Assembly (NCBI GenBank): GCA_028752905.1
Contig: JAQNBH010000015.1
Location: forward strand, 18,580,110-18,644,109
Origin: Cladorhizidae sp. MBARI D1340-BT2
Taxonomy: Eukaryota; Porifera; Demospongiae; Poecilosclerida; Cladorhizidae
Direction of reading: 5' to 3'
DNA: 64,000 bases
Shown: positions 45,482 to 58,716 of the stretch, in pieces
How positions within the stretch are numbered: position 1 is the stretch's first letter
How the letters are laid out: every line of letters begins with the position of its first letter
The notes under the pieces: generated by a model
The model's database searches: none
What the model was told of the DNA's origin: nothing
Seen by the model: the letters and a program-made list of their open reading frames with translations, nothing else
Made by a program: the position numbers and the translations under genes

Positions 45482-45920
45482 ATGGTAATTTTGTTACGTC
45501 AGCTGAGAGTATACATGTATATTGATATCCAGTTCTAATGACTTAAGGCTAATGAAAATGTATTGACTCTATTGAGGTAATGCCTATATATTGGGCTAAA
45601 GAAAATGCAGTATTTAGTACTGAGTTCTAATGATTTGGGCTAATGAAACAATATGAAGACTAGAGCTAGTCCAAACATCGAGTGATTAAAATTTGAAGTC
45701 GATCATTGAGAAGGTGATTTTGCTGATTGATTGAGCTGAGCTCTATTAAGTAATGACTATATATTAGGGTAATGAAACTGCAGCTTTCAATACAAGTCTT
45801 TTACCCTATTATGCTTTCAATATAAGTATTTTACCCAATTATGACAGCTGAATAATGTTTCTAAATAATGCACACCACATAAAACTTGTATATATATTTT
45901 TTTAACTTTCCACACACATC

Positions 45921-45955
<35 letters not shown>

Positions 45956-46417
45956 TTTAGGTGTAGAACTTAGGACCTCATCTTGCAAGTCTCATTGAAG
46001 GAGCTAATTTCTCGAACCAGACTAAGAAAGACTGTATCTCGGGCAGGTTACGAAAGAACAAGTCCCTTGGGCTAATGAAAATGCAGTCTCTTTAATATAG
46101 ACTAAGCTTCATCAAGGTACTGCAAAGGTTTGTTGTTATTTGGTGCTTTAGCATCAGTCGACAAGAAAAAGCAAGAGCTTAACAAGCATGGCTGCTTGGG
46201 GAGGTAGCCCGAAAAAGTTTGGGTAACGTTGAAATAGACCCCAAAAGTTAAGTAGGAGCTTAAGACAAGGGTAGGAGCTTATAGACAGTCTTAAGCACCT
46301 TATATGGTAACGAATATTGGGCTAATGGAAATGCAGTATCAAGAACAGAAATAGACACTTATTTTTATTTCAAGATACTTTCGTTGCTTCGGCATATTGA
46401 TATATTCTAGTAGAGAG

Positions 46418-46690
46418 GTGGAGGACTACACCAAGAGTATATAACTCGGAACTTCTGGCGGTGGAGGACTACACCAAGAGTACAACTCAGAGCTTCTGAC
46501 TAGTAGAGAGGTGGAGGACTACACCAAGAGTAAACTCAGAGAGCTTCTGGCTCGTAGAGAGGTGGAGGACTACCCAAGAGTACAACTCATAGCTTCTGGC
46601 TCGTAGAGAGGTGGAGGACTACACCAAGAGTAAACTCAGAGAGCTTCTGACTAGTAGAGAGGTGGAGGACTACACCAAGAGTACGCTTCT
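46418..46690. repeat. About 50-bp minisatellite, six units
   Basis: Units contain GAGAGGTGGAGGACTACACC, then AAGAGTA and CTCAGAGCTTCTG, with small deletions between units. Confidence 0.9.
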
Positions 46691-46740
46691 GGAACTCAAG
46701 AACTTCTAATCACCATTTGACAACTCCTTATTGCAGAGTA

Positions 46741-46881
46741 ACTTTGTGAACAGTGGGCTTCACACCTTCTTGTGAGAAGGGATGCGTGGTGATGGATTCT
46801 CCCTGTTAGCGACCACACAGATCCGTGTGGTCGCTAACAGGGACAATCCATCTCCACTTTGTGAACAGTGGGCTTCACACC
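46741..46881. repeat. Hairpin between 26-bp direct repeats
   Basis: ACTTTGTGAACAGTGGGCTT and the following CACACC occur at 46,741 and again at 46,856. Between them lies a hairpin (46,801-46,842) with perfect 18-base arms CCCTGTTAGCGACCACAC and a six-base loop, extended outward by an imperfect GGATT/AATCC pairing. Confidence 0.85.
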
Positions 46882-47959
46882 ATCTTGTCAAACTTGTTTC
46901 TTCTTGTTGGAACATACCAGCACAGGCTGTGCCTCAAGTTGCTATTGTTGACTAGGTCAGCTAGAGTGTCCTTCGTCTTTTGGCAAAAGTTGCAAATGAG
47001 AACTCGACCAACCAAACGGAAGAGTTTTTGGTCGACGATCAGCCACAGACTCCTTTGGACTTGGCTATAGTTGCGCAGACACAAGAACTCCACAAACCAA
47101 ACAAGCAGAACTAAGCGTGGGTCATTTATTCTGTTTAAAAAAGTACGTGCATTGGCTTGGTTGCATCATCAGTGAAGCCCACCAGATGAGCCTTACCCAT
47201 GGTTCTATTCTGCGATCAAGAAACGGGTTAATCATTAGTCGTGAACATGCATTGGAACATTCAGAGTCTTCTGGTAATACAATTTCCAGGAATGGGCTCT
47301 CTATACATTGTGTGCAAGTTATGCGTTAGGAAAATGAGAGAGATATAGTGTGTGTGAGTGTGTGTATAAGATAAAACCTTGCACTATATGCTTTCAAGGT
47401 TTTTCACACTCTTTACCTCTGCCTGTTGACTACCTTAGCAAAGAATTCAAGGCACGTGGGGAGTGTTTACAGTCGCTACTACTATTAGCAATAGCAGTTG
47501 GAACACCGCTAAGAAGCTTTTTTAGGAGGAGAGGGGGGGGGGGGGGGGGGGGGTGCTATCCACCATTTTAAAAAGTAGGTCAAACCAATACAAAGTATTG
47601 AGTAAATGCACATAATAAGCACAGGTTGGACATCAATACCATGCATCTATGACACACACACACACACACACAACTAAACAGTGCTTAGTCAGCATTATAT
47701 AGCTTTGCACACGTGCAGAGGTCCATGTGTGTATATTTAGATTAGATATTGCCTGTGAAACCATATCAAGTAATCAGAGCAGAGCAGTTATTTTGGAGGG
47801 CAGTTGTTCCTGAAGGACTGAAACATCACTTTACAGCGTAGATACCATGAAGTTTGGCTTGCAAGTCAAACTAAAAACTTATTCCATTGGTGTACAAGGC
47901 AATTGTCAAATCATTATTAAGCAGGTGCCATAACTCACAGCAAAGCAACAGCAAAAAAG

Positions 47960-47972
47960 CAGGTGTCTGCAC

Positions 47973-48013
<41 letters not shown>

Positions 48014-48076
48014 CAACAGCAAAACAAAAAAAGCAGGTGCCTTGTGAGAGAACCAAGGGGGGGGGGGGGGGGGGGC
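47960..48076. repeat. (CA)n and G-run tracts
   Basis: Copy B counterpart of 4,094-4,160, with a longer CA tract and a longer G run. More of the AAGCAGGTG degenerate repeat surrounds them. Confidence 0.85.
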
Positions 48077-48279
48077 AAGGTGATTTTGTGATAAGCAAAA
48101 GCTACACAAAAAAAGAAGATGGTCTGGTCCTGTGATAAAATAACAAACATCAGGGGGCTTTGTGAGGGGGGAAAGCTACACACAAAAAAAAACAGGTGGT
48201 CTTGTTTGAGCAACAAACAGCCTGGAGATTTGTGAGGTGGAAAATAGCAAGGTGTTCTTGCGTAGAATTAAAACAAACA

Positions 48280-51200
48280 AAAATTAAATCGTAAAAAGCA
48301 ATGGCAAGTGTTTTTGAAGCACTCCAAGGACTTGCACTGCAAAGTTGCTGCACTGACACTCAAACTAGCAACATGGTGACTTAGCAACATGATGGTGGTA
48401 TTCTAGGACACAGAGGGAAGTAAGAACTAAGAACTCTGCCTTGTCAGTTATTCAGCACTTACTTAAAAGGCCAAATTCCTCAACTGGTGTTGTGGTCACT
48501 ACTACAACCAAACAACAGCACATTTACAAGAGAGAACAGGAGATGTATGGACAGTCACACAATCACAAGTTAGGCCATTACGGGGAATTCCTAGTGAGTG
48601 CCTTAGAGGAAGGCCGAAGTCTATTAATGTCATGGGGAATGCCATAATTTACAGGACATTGCTGCTTCCTATAGGCCATAATGGGTATTAATCTGAAGTA
48701 AATGGGAGGAGTTTGTTGAGAACTTGCAATTGATCTGCTAGAGAGCCATCACAAAGAGAAAGTGTACAATAAATAATATATACATGGCCCAATTCATCCC
48801 ATCAACCTCACCTTGATGACAAGATCACATCAGACAAGGGGGTGGGGTGGGTGGGTGGGTGAATATTAATTTATAGACATTTTAATAATCATAACAATTA
48901 ACTTATTAGTACCTTATTAGGTACTAGAGAAAGGAATGTCTGGGAGGATATCGAACACGAGCCATCAAGTTTGACGCCATATCTGTCATGTCAAGACAAA
49001 CAGTTCATTCCTCGGAACCGAGAGGCAAGAACAAAATATCGTGGCAAGCACCAGCGTGTCTGTGGTTCGTAAAGCATAGGATATCTCATGTCTGTCATGT
49101 GTATCTGAAAATCAAATTAGCCACAGACTTCAGAAGCAAATAATTAGCTTAGCTACAGAATTAATGTGCATTTGTAATTAAGTTAGCTTCAGCGGCTGTC
49201 AGGGAATGGCTACCTCCAGTCCAGTTGTCAATAAAAATGCAATGCATTGCACAAAACTGCATTAACTTAGACCCATTTTTATCACTCACACTGAACACCT
49301 GCATTGCAACTCTAAGGCATCTGCTGACAGAGGCAATTGTACATACAATATGCTAGCTCTTAGCTACGCTTTGGAGGACACATGCTGTTCAATGAGTGGA
49401 AGTCACAGCTGCCTATGGCTAGGGCTCTTCCAAATCTGGCATATAATGTCTGTGCATGTCCAAAATTAAAACTGGTGTCGAAATACTGGCTAGGGCCAGT
49501 GTTAAGGTTAGGGCTAGGTTAAGGATAAGGTTAAGGCTAGAGTTAGGCTAATGTTAAGGCTAAGTTATGGCTAGAGTTAAGGCTAGGTTAGGGAGGAGGG
49601 GGGATGGGAGGATGGAGAGGTTGTATGGTTCCAACTGCAAGGAGGGGAAGTGTGGAGGAAATGTTAGGTTTGGATGACCCGTGGGGTTGTACTGCTCCAA
49701 CTGCAGGGGTAAGTGTGGAAGGAAATGTACCTTGGTTGTAGTTTGTGGTATCCAGTACTCACACCAATGGTGAATAAAACAAGAACCGTGCTCACCACTG
49801 TTTCTTTCATGTGAAGACCCTGTACCATATTTCGGTGCAGGATTGGTAAAGGGTCTCTCCGTGTCATCTCAATTTTTATCATCACTCTCACTCTCGTTAG
49901 TGATTGGGGAGAGGGAGGTGAGAGGATGCACGGTAGAGTGGGTGCTGCTCCATTTGCGTTACCGTGATACGAGGCAGCAAAGAGAAGGTACCTCTACATG
50001 TGACCCTGTGCATTACTTTTTGTGATGCTCCAGTGATTCTACATGTAAACAAATGGACATGCTTATTGTGAATGGCATAGAATAACCTCTAGATGATCTT
50101 TCAGAAAGTGAGAATCCAGCGTATCATAAATCACAAAGCAAATTATATTGCCTGTCCTTGAAACTGTTGACTAAAGCAGTTTTTTTCAAAGCATGAAACT
50201 ACAAATACACGTAAAGATTTCCCTCGTTTCTTACCTTGTAATTACTTGCATCCGTGACCGATTCATCCAGTCAGGTTGGCATTGGTCTCGTGCTGTGTCA
50301 GCGCAGTTGGGACATAGGCTATCCACAGATGGTATTTGGGGTATTGCGCAAATAAGTATAGGATATATAGCCTATTCAAAAGAGTTGGTTATGCGCCTAG
50401 ATGTAACCTCCGAGTTTGCGGTTACCCCGAGGCGAAGCCGAGGAATGTAACAGCAAACGAGTAGGTTACACTGGCGCATAACCGACTCTTTTGAATAGGC
50501 TATCTTACTTATACTACATTGCACACGCGCTAAACTACATGCGGTTAAAAGTGTAGGTTACGCGCCTATGTAACCTATAGTTATTAACCAATCAGATTAG
50601 CCACAGATCACGTGATGTAGTATAAGTGCAAGTTAACCCATAGAAACTATTGGCTCACAAGTCAAAACAAGCATGTCACTATATATGCTACACTTTACCC
50701 TGCCAGATCTTGGACACTGAAACTGCTGGAATTGCTGAATGTATATACGAGTGAGGTATTATGTGAAAACATCTTTCAGTGATTCAGTGATATGCGAGGA
50801 TGTCTATTCCAAATGTGCTAAATTGGGACAGCCTCATCACACAACGCCAAAATAAATCTGAATGCAATTTCATAAATATTCACCACTTCAGATTGCTATG
50901 AGTGCTGGTTGTTTATGGGGCTAATAGGAGTGAACTCTGCACCCAGCACAGATACTACACCCACAAGCAATGTGCATGGACACATGCTGATCCATGGGTT
51001 ACAGATCAGTAAATGCAGATGCCATGCTTTGCTAGGAAGAGGATGGGCAGTCAACAAAACAGATGCAGAGATCAGCTTGGAGAGTGTCATGTAGGGGCAA
51101 CACATCTACTACAAGCATGTCTGGTTCCCAGTAATGGGAGAAACACTGAATCCTAGGTAGGAGGAGACATTGCTATGATTGTCATACAAACTGTGCTAAC

Positions 51201-51431
51201 AAAAAGTGCAAAGTACGTATGCTTGGCAACCAGCGTGTATATATTGGACAACTATATACACTCGCAACATGCCATAAATAATTATTGTCAATAAGATGAC
51301 ATTTTTTTATATCACAGTTCCAGAATAGACCTCGCTGCCAGGATGGATGGAGTATCCTACCACAAGATAATTAAGAGCAAACAATTATACTGGGGAGGTA
51401 CAGGCTGCTTGGCTTTTGCAATATCCATGCC
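48280..51431. other. No recognised gene, copy B of 4,400-7,474
   Basis: Counterpart of the anonymous stretch in copy A. The 5,557 palindrome is reduced to one arm, and about 170 bases near 49,866-50,040 have no counterpart in copy A. No gene is recognised. Confidence 0.5.
50367..50503. mobile_element. Fold-back MITE, copy B of 6,418
   Basis: Same hairpin element as 6,418-6,554, with near-identical arms. Confidence 0.65.
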
Positions 51432-51436
51432 ATCAG
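51432..51436. other. Empty target site of the hAT element
   Basis: A single ATCAG lies between the sequences that flank the element at 7,480-10,383. This shows the unoccupied state and fixes the 5-base target duplication. Confidence 0.9.
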
Positions 51437-51833
51437 TGTAGCAGTTGCAATAACTTGGCTCATTGGTTACGGGGAGGGGAATATTTTCTGGTCTCAGTCG
51501 TTTAGGTGATCTGTGCATTACCTTGTAACTGTCTCTTTCAGCTACGTGAACCAAAATAATATTAGCTACAGACAGTTTGGCTAGACTGTACCCCTACAGA
51601 AAAAACCTGCAATAAGGTCTCTGAAGCCATCTATTAATATGTGGGATATACGATACGAGTGTTCAATTCTGCTGAGCATACAGTAGTGGCGGTCACACAC
51701 CTGCACAGTGACGGACACGTGCACTCCTTAAAGCTCTCTCTCTTTTTTTAATGCAAAGTTGATATTCCATGGCTCCATAATGTCTGCTCTTGTGAACTTC
51801 TAATTCTTGCTTGTAGAGTGTAGAAAGTGAACA

Positions 51834-51839
51834 TATAAA
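51834..51839 (+). promoter_or_regulatory. TATA box upstream of TGF-beta ligand B
   Basis: TATAAA lies 150 bases before the start codon, in the same context as copy A. The leader is shorter because about 17 bases near 51,890 are absent. Confidence 0.45.
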
Positions 51840-51983
51840 GGCGCCTTTTCTATCTCAGTTATCCCACTCGCAAATTCGCATTTTTTTTGCAAACGTTTGC
51901 GCGTGTGCAAGTGTTTCTCAGCATTCTGCTGATAATTGTCTTTACGGAACCGACTTTTTTTATTTTAGAAACGGTAGCTAGCG

Positions 51984-53376
51984 ATGTGTGCCACATTCAA
52001 GGCTACGGTCGCCGCCATCCTAATCATGCAGCACATATGCTCATCTGCTCCTACATCTGCTCCTACATCTGCTCCTACATCTTCTCCTACTACAGTTCAT
52101 CACCCGGACCCCGAAATGTTGCAATATTTGGAGCAAGTGTTCGTAGATGCCAAGAGCTTGAACAGACCTCTCGTGCAGGGAGAATTGAACCTTTTACCTA
52201 GCGGGATGGATGGTTTTGCCAACACAGTTCGCTGCTTTTTCGGTGAGTAATAGGGACGGCGTTTTCATTTTTGTTGCGAGTTATTTCTGAGACATTCACA
52301 TACTTTACGTTGGTTGCCCTTGACGTATTCTCGTTGTAGTAACATACTTACTAATCTGGCATTTTTGACATCATACAGTAAGACAAACACGTCTCCTAGT
52401 CACATGGCAACATCAGTATCAATTTCGCCTGCTACAGTATATCACGTTTTTGTTGTTGTTGTTCTATAGTTTACAGTTGATAATATCCTTCTCCACTTAT
52501 TTAGACACCAATCGGTCGATGTCAGACAATTTTCGGATCCTCAAATTCAACTTGAGCTCACTAAGTTCGTTGGACCAAATTGCCTCTGTTCAGCTCGTCT
52601 TGAAACAGTCCAGCTCCACCACATCGTCCTACACTTCATGGCTCTACGAAATCAAAGGTGATTCAACTAGGCAGGTCGATTTGCTCGATTCGGGGCAATA
52701 TACTGGTCAATGGCACACACTGCAATTTAAGAAAGGAGACTCGATCAATGATGGAAGTCTGCACAGGAACTATCATCTAGCACTCACAATAACAACTGAG
52801 GAAGGCGAGCCTGTGGTACAAGATATCCTAAGAACCATCACGCCTATGATGTTGGTATATACCAATAGTCTAGATAGGCTCAGCCAGGAAATACAAAGCG
52901 AGATAATGAGGATCGAGGCAGAAAGAAGGGAGGGCAAAAATGACGAGGCTTCTCTGGTTAGTGAGGAGAATTGGCAGACCAAGCAAGAGAGCAAAAGAAG
53001 CACCGGTCAAGATGTCAATGCAGCAACACCGAGTCTTGATGAGCTGAAGAGTTTGCCATGTAGGAAACTAACAACACTGTCATCACTCAACAACCTCCAG
53101 CTGTTTGAAGCATACATCTTGACAGAACCTGCTGAATTCAAATTGTCCTTCTGCTATGGGACTTGCACCAATCCTCTTCAAGCTCGTCATGCTCGCTTGT
53201 ACAACAACCATGCCAAGTTGGTGGCACTGGCTGATCCTGACCTGGCAAGAGAAGGAATTTCACCATGCTGCATTCCTGTTGAAATGACATACATCAAGTT
53301 GCTCTACGAGTCTACAATTAATGACGGAGCATCTCTGACCACCTTTCCAACCGTTGTCTCCTGCGGGTGCATGTAA
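51984..53376 (+). CDS. TGF-beta superfamily ligand, copy B
   Basis: Exons 51,984-52,242 and 52,505-53,376, with the same phase-1 intron and the same 376-residue length as the gene at 10,953. The signal peptide, SAPTS repeat, ESKR cleavage site and seven knot cysteines are all kept. Relative to copy A the protein has A150G in the propeptide and T338I, F353L and K355E in the mature part. The last two flank the strand after the CC pair, where ligands of this family contact receptors. I counted two silent changes in exon 2. Both copies look functional. Whether they are alleles or paralogues depends on the nature of the large duplication. The subfamily is unresolved for the same reason as in copy A. 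Confidence 0.92.
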
Positions 53377-53627
53377 AAAAAAAACCCTTTCATTCTGACA
53401 TACATATTTGTTCCATATTCCTTCTGTTGTTGTATTGATTATAGGTGAAAATATACAATCCATTACCACAATTAACCCCCCCCCCCCCCCAAAAAAAACC
53501 CCAGGGCTATATAACAACTATATATGACTAATGCACATTTGAAACACAATAACATACATACAGCAGCATATATAGCACTAGCCATTACAGAAGTGGCCAT
53601 TCAAACATGTTCAAATTGTGTTATTGT

Positions 53628-56600
53628 TCAGCGCAAAGAAATAAAACCAGAGTCTATGAGTTTTTGTATGTTGGATGCAATTTCTGGATTCTTCAGATGG
53701 CTGCAGAACACATAGACAGGGAAGTATAGGATAGCATATAATTATATATTAGAGAAGAAAGGCAGGAGGGAGAGAAGAGCGATATAAATGGCGGAGATAA
53801 TTATGAAATCACAATAGAAGACAGAAAGAGGTAAATAATGTAATTGACACGAATGCAGAAGGACTAAATATGATAAGCACCACACATTACACCAGCCTTG
53901 CTTGACTTACTCTCTGAGTGCCTCTGGTTGAGACTGCATCTGCTGTAGGATCAGTTGCATGGCAGGGTCATTTAAAATAGCTTGCACCTGTGGGTCGTGC
54001 ATGGCAGCCTTCCGCCGTGTCTCGGGGTCATCCTGTACAATACACTGAGTGATGCCATCTCGTGCTTCCTGCAACAGGGACACACAGAAAACACATGTAC
54101 GACAACCGAAAACAGGATCAGCATAAGGAGAGCTTTTGTAGGGGGGATGAGTGCAAGTCACTGTCATCAACACCACCCTACAGTTCAACAGTCGTGTCAT
54201 AGAATAAGGTAGATGGAACAGGGTCAACATAAATACTTGGAATAGGGCCCAGCAACTCAAATGTGTCGAGTTGTTGGCCCTTAAATTCCATGTATACACA
54301 AGTGAACTGAAGATTTTTTTTTTTAATTCGCTTTTCTTTGTCTGATGGCTAATGTGCTATACACCAGATAGGTCATAAATCACCTGCACTTCCGTGTAAA
54401 ACGTGTTGCCAAGAAGTACTAACATGATGCATTTCCCTCCTCCCATTTGCCCCGATGAAGACAAAAGCATTGGTTGAATGAAAAGCTGGCCAAAAAATAT
54501 AAAAAGCAGATTTTATCCTCCCACCGCCAGTATAAAAATCAGTAGTTTAGAAATGTAACTAGCAACCAGATCGCCCATGACATATTGCCTAAGTTTAGTT
54601 GCCTAGAAACTAAACCACAAAACATGAATCTGTTTATAATACAGTTTTTCACTTGTTACTTCAATAATAGATCGGAGGAGAGGAAGGTAGTGGAGGAGGA
54701 GGAGAGGAAGGTAGTGGAGGAGGAGGAGAGGAAGGCAGCAGAGGAGGAGGAGAGGAAGGTAGTGGAGGAGGAGGAGAGGAAGGTAGTGGAGGAGGAGAGG
54801 AAGGTAGTGGAGGAGAGGAAGGTAGTGGAGGAGGAGAGGAAGGTAGTGGAGGAGGAGAGAAGGTAGTGGAGGAGGAGGAGAGGAAGGTAGTGGAGGAGGA
54901 GGAGAGAAGGTAGTGGTGGAGGAGGAGAGGAAGGTAGTGGAGGAGGAGGAGAGTACAAGGGAGGAGAAGAAGCTGGTGGAGAGAGTAAACTGAACCATTT
55001 GGGCATACAGATTCCAAAGTCTGAGGCAGAACCGATCACAGAGGGTTATTTAGCTACACAAAATCATAATGGCTAGAGCTAGGTAGCTCGAGTGTTCAAG
55101 CTATCACTGCACCAATTAAAAATAATAAATATAATACTATAGCTGTCTATACAAATTCTTCCATTGATTAACTACATCTATACTTAATCTTGAAACTGAT
55201 CTACTGAATCACTATCATCTTATACTACATCAGAAACAACAGCTTTCCAAGGTATACCCATATCCCAGCATCTTCTTCATCACTGCTCTTGCTGTCAGAG
55301 AGGGTGAAGTCGACATCAAACAGCAGCTGTTTGACCGAACAGTAATGTCGTCTTTTCAGACTCACAATTTCAATTTTGACCCCATTATAACCTTAGTCAC
55401 ATAAGCTATTCATTCATTGTTTGATAGAAAAATCCCACGTTTTTTAATAGAAATATTGATGCAAGCGGAGTTTTTTTTTGTGGTGTGTGAGTGGGTTAAT
55501 TAGAAAAAGCTAAATTCTTAATAAAGTCTGCAGAAAATAACATACAAACTCAAGCATGCACGGAATAGGCAATAAATTTAAAAACATCACCCGACAAGGA
55601 GCTATTATGAAGACTCACCGCACAATTGGAATCAAGATCGACTGCTATTTGGAAAGCTTGCCTAGCTTTGAGATAATCCTTCAACGCAAGAAGGGCATGA
55701 CCTTTCCGGATATAACCCTTCACTGTGAAAATGTAAAATACAAACAATAATTCAAAAACAAAAGCACCGTTGTCATCATTGAGCTCACCAAACTTGGGAT
55801 CAAGAGTGATACACTCATCGCAATCCTACAGCCAACAGATAATAAAATGTTTTAAATGACATACAAAGGAAAGGGGAAAATAATTAAACATGGATATTGC
55901 AACATATGGATATTGCATTGTCCTTTGTTTATTGTTACTTAACATTTTGCATGCACATTTTTCATGCCAATAACAATTAGCCTAATATAGTCCTCCATGT
56001 TATTATTACCTACCTCCCTATTTTGAGCTAGAATACCTCCCATTTAATTAAGGCTGAGTTAGCTTGTTCTACACCACCTTCTTCCTTAGCTAATTGGTAA
56101 TATTGTCTACTTTTGTTCTTGTTCACCAAGGTCTCACGAAGATAGAGCAGAAGAGTTCCTTACAATGACTTTCTCAATAATCGACTTACACTTTCGGCAT
56201 TCCTCATCAGGAATAATGAGATGCTGCTTGTTATTTACCTGTAGCTAGCTATCCACCATGTGATACAAACCACACCCAGGCACATGCGTCCAGCAAGTGA
56301 ACCGGATGAGGCAAAAATACAATAAAGATAATGATAATAGCAAATAATAATAAATAATAAATAAAATAAAAAATTGGTAAAAATTATAAATAAAATAATA
56401 ATAACAATATAATAATAGTATAATAAAAAATAATATAATAAAATAAAAAATAAATAAAAATACAAATAAAAATACATGTTCAATTATTCAATTATTTGAT
56501 AAATAACTGAATATAGAAAAAAGTATGGTGGTCATGGTTTCAAGTTCAGGCTCTTGTGAGTGGCCACCCAGCAACAGCTTCTACTCCCACACACCTTCTT

Positions 56601-57271
56601 TGTTTCATGGCCATTGGAAATCTCCTAGCGACCTAATAAGCTATTCAGCTTAGCGTAGAAGACTTCATCTGTGATTTTGAAGCACTATGGATGTTAGTAC
56701 TAACTAGTTTGAAGCACTATGGATGTTAGTACTAACCAGTTAGTCTGTAAGCAGTATCTACACTGGCTATCACTCAGAAGTGTTGAGTCTCCTGGCACCA
56801 CTGGTTAGCTAGCTCTAGATTGTGTCTTACATGGTCTTTTGGATATGGAAACAAATTACAGCAGCTAGCAAACCTTGTACTGTAGCCAACCCTCCCAATT
56901 GTAGCTACTTGCTGCCTACACACTTAACAAGAAGCCTAAATGATGTTATAGGAGTCTATATATAGATATATTAGGTGGTGTAATATTAAAGTTCCTCGAA
57001 GAAAAGAAAAAAATGAAAAAAGAAGAAAAAAATCACAAAAATACAAAGACAATTGGGATGATTTTTAAGACACAAGTTAATCCCTCCCCCGTCACAATTT
57101 CAGTCCCCTTCCTCCCCCGATCCTCAAACTTCAAGTCTCCCAGTACCTTGAGTGCTAGTTGAAACTCCAGAATTTTCTGGAAACAGGCCGCTCTGTTGCT
57201 ATAGAGCTTATAATCTTCAGGGTTCCTCCGGATAGCTTCTGTGTAAAACTTGATAGCACCTGGAAAATCTC
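53628..57271 (-). CDS. STIP1: STIP1/Hop 3' exons, intact copy B
   Basis: The co-chaperone links HSP70 to HSP90. Reading leftwards, five exons join in phase: 57,147-57,271 ([20 protein letters not shown] then [16 protein letters not shown], a classic TPR repeat); 55,789-55,825 ([12 protein letters not shown]); 55,619-55,722 ([20 protein letters not shown] to DLDSNCA); 53,911-54,068 ([20 protein letters not shown], then the DP2 repeat [15 protein letters not shown]); and 53,628-53,700 ([19 protein letters not shown], then ISLR and TGA). This is the end of the third TPR domain (TPR2B) plus the C-terminal DP2 domain. Exons for the first two-thirds of the protein should lie further right on this strand but are not seen before 64,000. 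The intron upstream of the first visible exon holds the transposon nest starting at 57,550. The gene ends 251 bases from the ligand's stop codon, tail to tail. Confidence 0.9.
54674..54953. repeat. GGA-rich minisatellite in STIP1 intron, short allele
   Basis: Same unit as 13,586-14,169 but about 300 bases shorter. Confidence 0.95.
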
Positions 57272-57778
57272 CTAACCAATATAAAATTGTACCACCACGT
57301 GATAATCAATTGTGATACAGGAGGTACCAACCATGCTCACAGGAAGTGACTAGGGAAGCCCATTAACCCATCCCACCCCATAAAAATAAAATACATATAT
57401 ATATTTTTAATCGTCTCTTGTGAACCTCGTGCAAAGATCTCTTTGATGCATTATGTCACTTGATCTAGCCAATGATCCTTTGACCACAAAGAATCCAGAA
57501 GTTAGAGCTGGCTCGAGGAGAGGAATTGCCAGGTATTTTCATGACTTAAGGCCGGTTCACAATATGACGCTAGCCCAGCGTTTCGTTCCGTTACCTAGCG
57601 TCATACCGTCAATTTGTGAACATGCTCCGTTTTGAAGAAAAGAAGAAACGGAGAGAAGCGCTAGATTAGACTCGAGTTCTATTCTAGCGTCTGTTGACGC
57701 TAGCTTGACCAATCAAATTGCTTCATATTTTCACGTGTCGTATCGTAGTTCTAATTAATGCCAATTTGTCAGTCGAAA

Positions 57779-58210
57779 ATGGAGGATGAAAAGTTAGTTG
57801 AGGCTGTGCGAAGCTTTGTATGTCTTTGGAAGGTAGGATCAAGCTCTTACAAGGATCTACAAGCTAAAGAGAGTTGCTAGCAAGGTAAACTACGTAGCTA
57901 CTGAATTAAATTATCTTAGTAGTCGTCATATTCCCATAATATTCATAATATTGTTTAGGTTGGAGGCTACACAGCGGATGGATACATCAAGAGGTGGAGG
58001 ATTTTGAAGGACAAATTTGTGAGGGAACTGAAAAAGACCAAGAAGAAGAAGTCGGGAGATGCTGGGCCTGTTGTGGTGTCCAGTGAGCACAAGAAGTATG
58101 TAGTGAGGTTGAATATTGATCCCTCTCCAGAAACCTTTCACCCCACTACCCCTCATTCCCATGATTCTATGGATTATTACAACTATGGATTATTACAACT
58201 ATTGAACTAG
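57779..58210 (+). pseudogene. MADF-domain accessory protein of Harbinger
   Basis: In PIF/Harbinger elements a Myb/SANT or MADF protein brings the transposase to the nucleus and to the DNA ends. Here an exon from 57,779 reads MEDEKLVEAVRSFVCLWKVG, then SSYKDLQAKES, and meets an in-frame TAG just before a GTAAAC donor. After an intron, a second exon from 57,960 reads VGGYTADGYIKRWRILKDKF, then VRELKKTKKKK, and ends at 58,210. The conserved W and the RWRxLKDxFVRE block are typical of MADF. The premature stop makes it probably non-functional. Confidence 0.75.
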
Positions 58211-58260
58211 TGCATTATATTACATTGCATTTTGTTCAGTTGAATGAATGATATAAATAA

Positions 58261-58716
58261 TTAGTTGAGTTCTGCGAACATAGCTGTACTGCCAATCAAC
58301 TTCTCCAGCAGGAGTACAGAAGTATTCTTGAAACCTTCCCTGATCTCCACAGCAGACTGAGAATGTCTTAATAAACAGAAATAAACGCATATGCAACTAT
58401 ATAGATAAATTATGGCAAACCTGTTGCTGCCAGCATGACCAATTGATGTCATTCCCGTATTTTGGTTCTTCATCTCTTCACCCACCATCAATCATGTTTC
58501 TACTACCATCTTCATTATCAGACATCCGCAGATACCTGAAATGGCTTTCTGGATCTGACAGACGCATCTCCTGAACAGGTTGTGATACTCGCCTTGCTGT
58601 CTTCGCATTCTAAATATTGGACGTACCCACACTCTGTTCTGCCTTCTCCTATTCCTCCTCCTCCTGAGCAAAAGAATCAAAATAATAGCCTGCTTCACTG
58701 CCGAACTTCGAGTCAT
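58261..58716 (-). pseudogene. Harbinger transposase remnant
   Basis: The start, RRRRNRRRQNRVWVRPIFRM followed by RRQQGEYHNLF, is the typical N-terminus of a PIF/Harbinger nuclease. The frame then shifts. Further on, VGEEMKNQNTGM marks the segment before the DDE core, and the last part (EIREGF and a following W codon in another frame) resembles the family's C-terminus. The catalytic core is deleted. A second, partial copy lies at 60,033-60,472. Confidence 0.75.

Larger units (their letters stand above)
45663..47703. other. Segment present only in copy B
   Basis: About 2 kb absent from copy A between the sequences matching 3,798 and 3,811. It continues the GGGCTAATGAAAATG repeat field, which suggests loss from A rather than insertion into B. 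It holds a (CA)n tract at 45,918-45,949, a minisatellite at 46,418-46,690, a hairpin at 46,801-46,842 and a G run at 47,527-47,552. Open frames at 46,825-47,070 and 47,117-47,329 are not recognised. Confidence 0.75.

Noticed and set aside
46825..47329. Open frames of 70-80 codons in the copy-B-only segment
   Set aside because: No motif of any transposase or cellular family is recognised and no splice signals support them.
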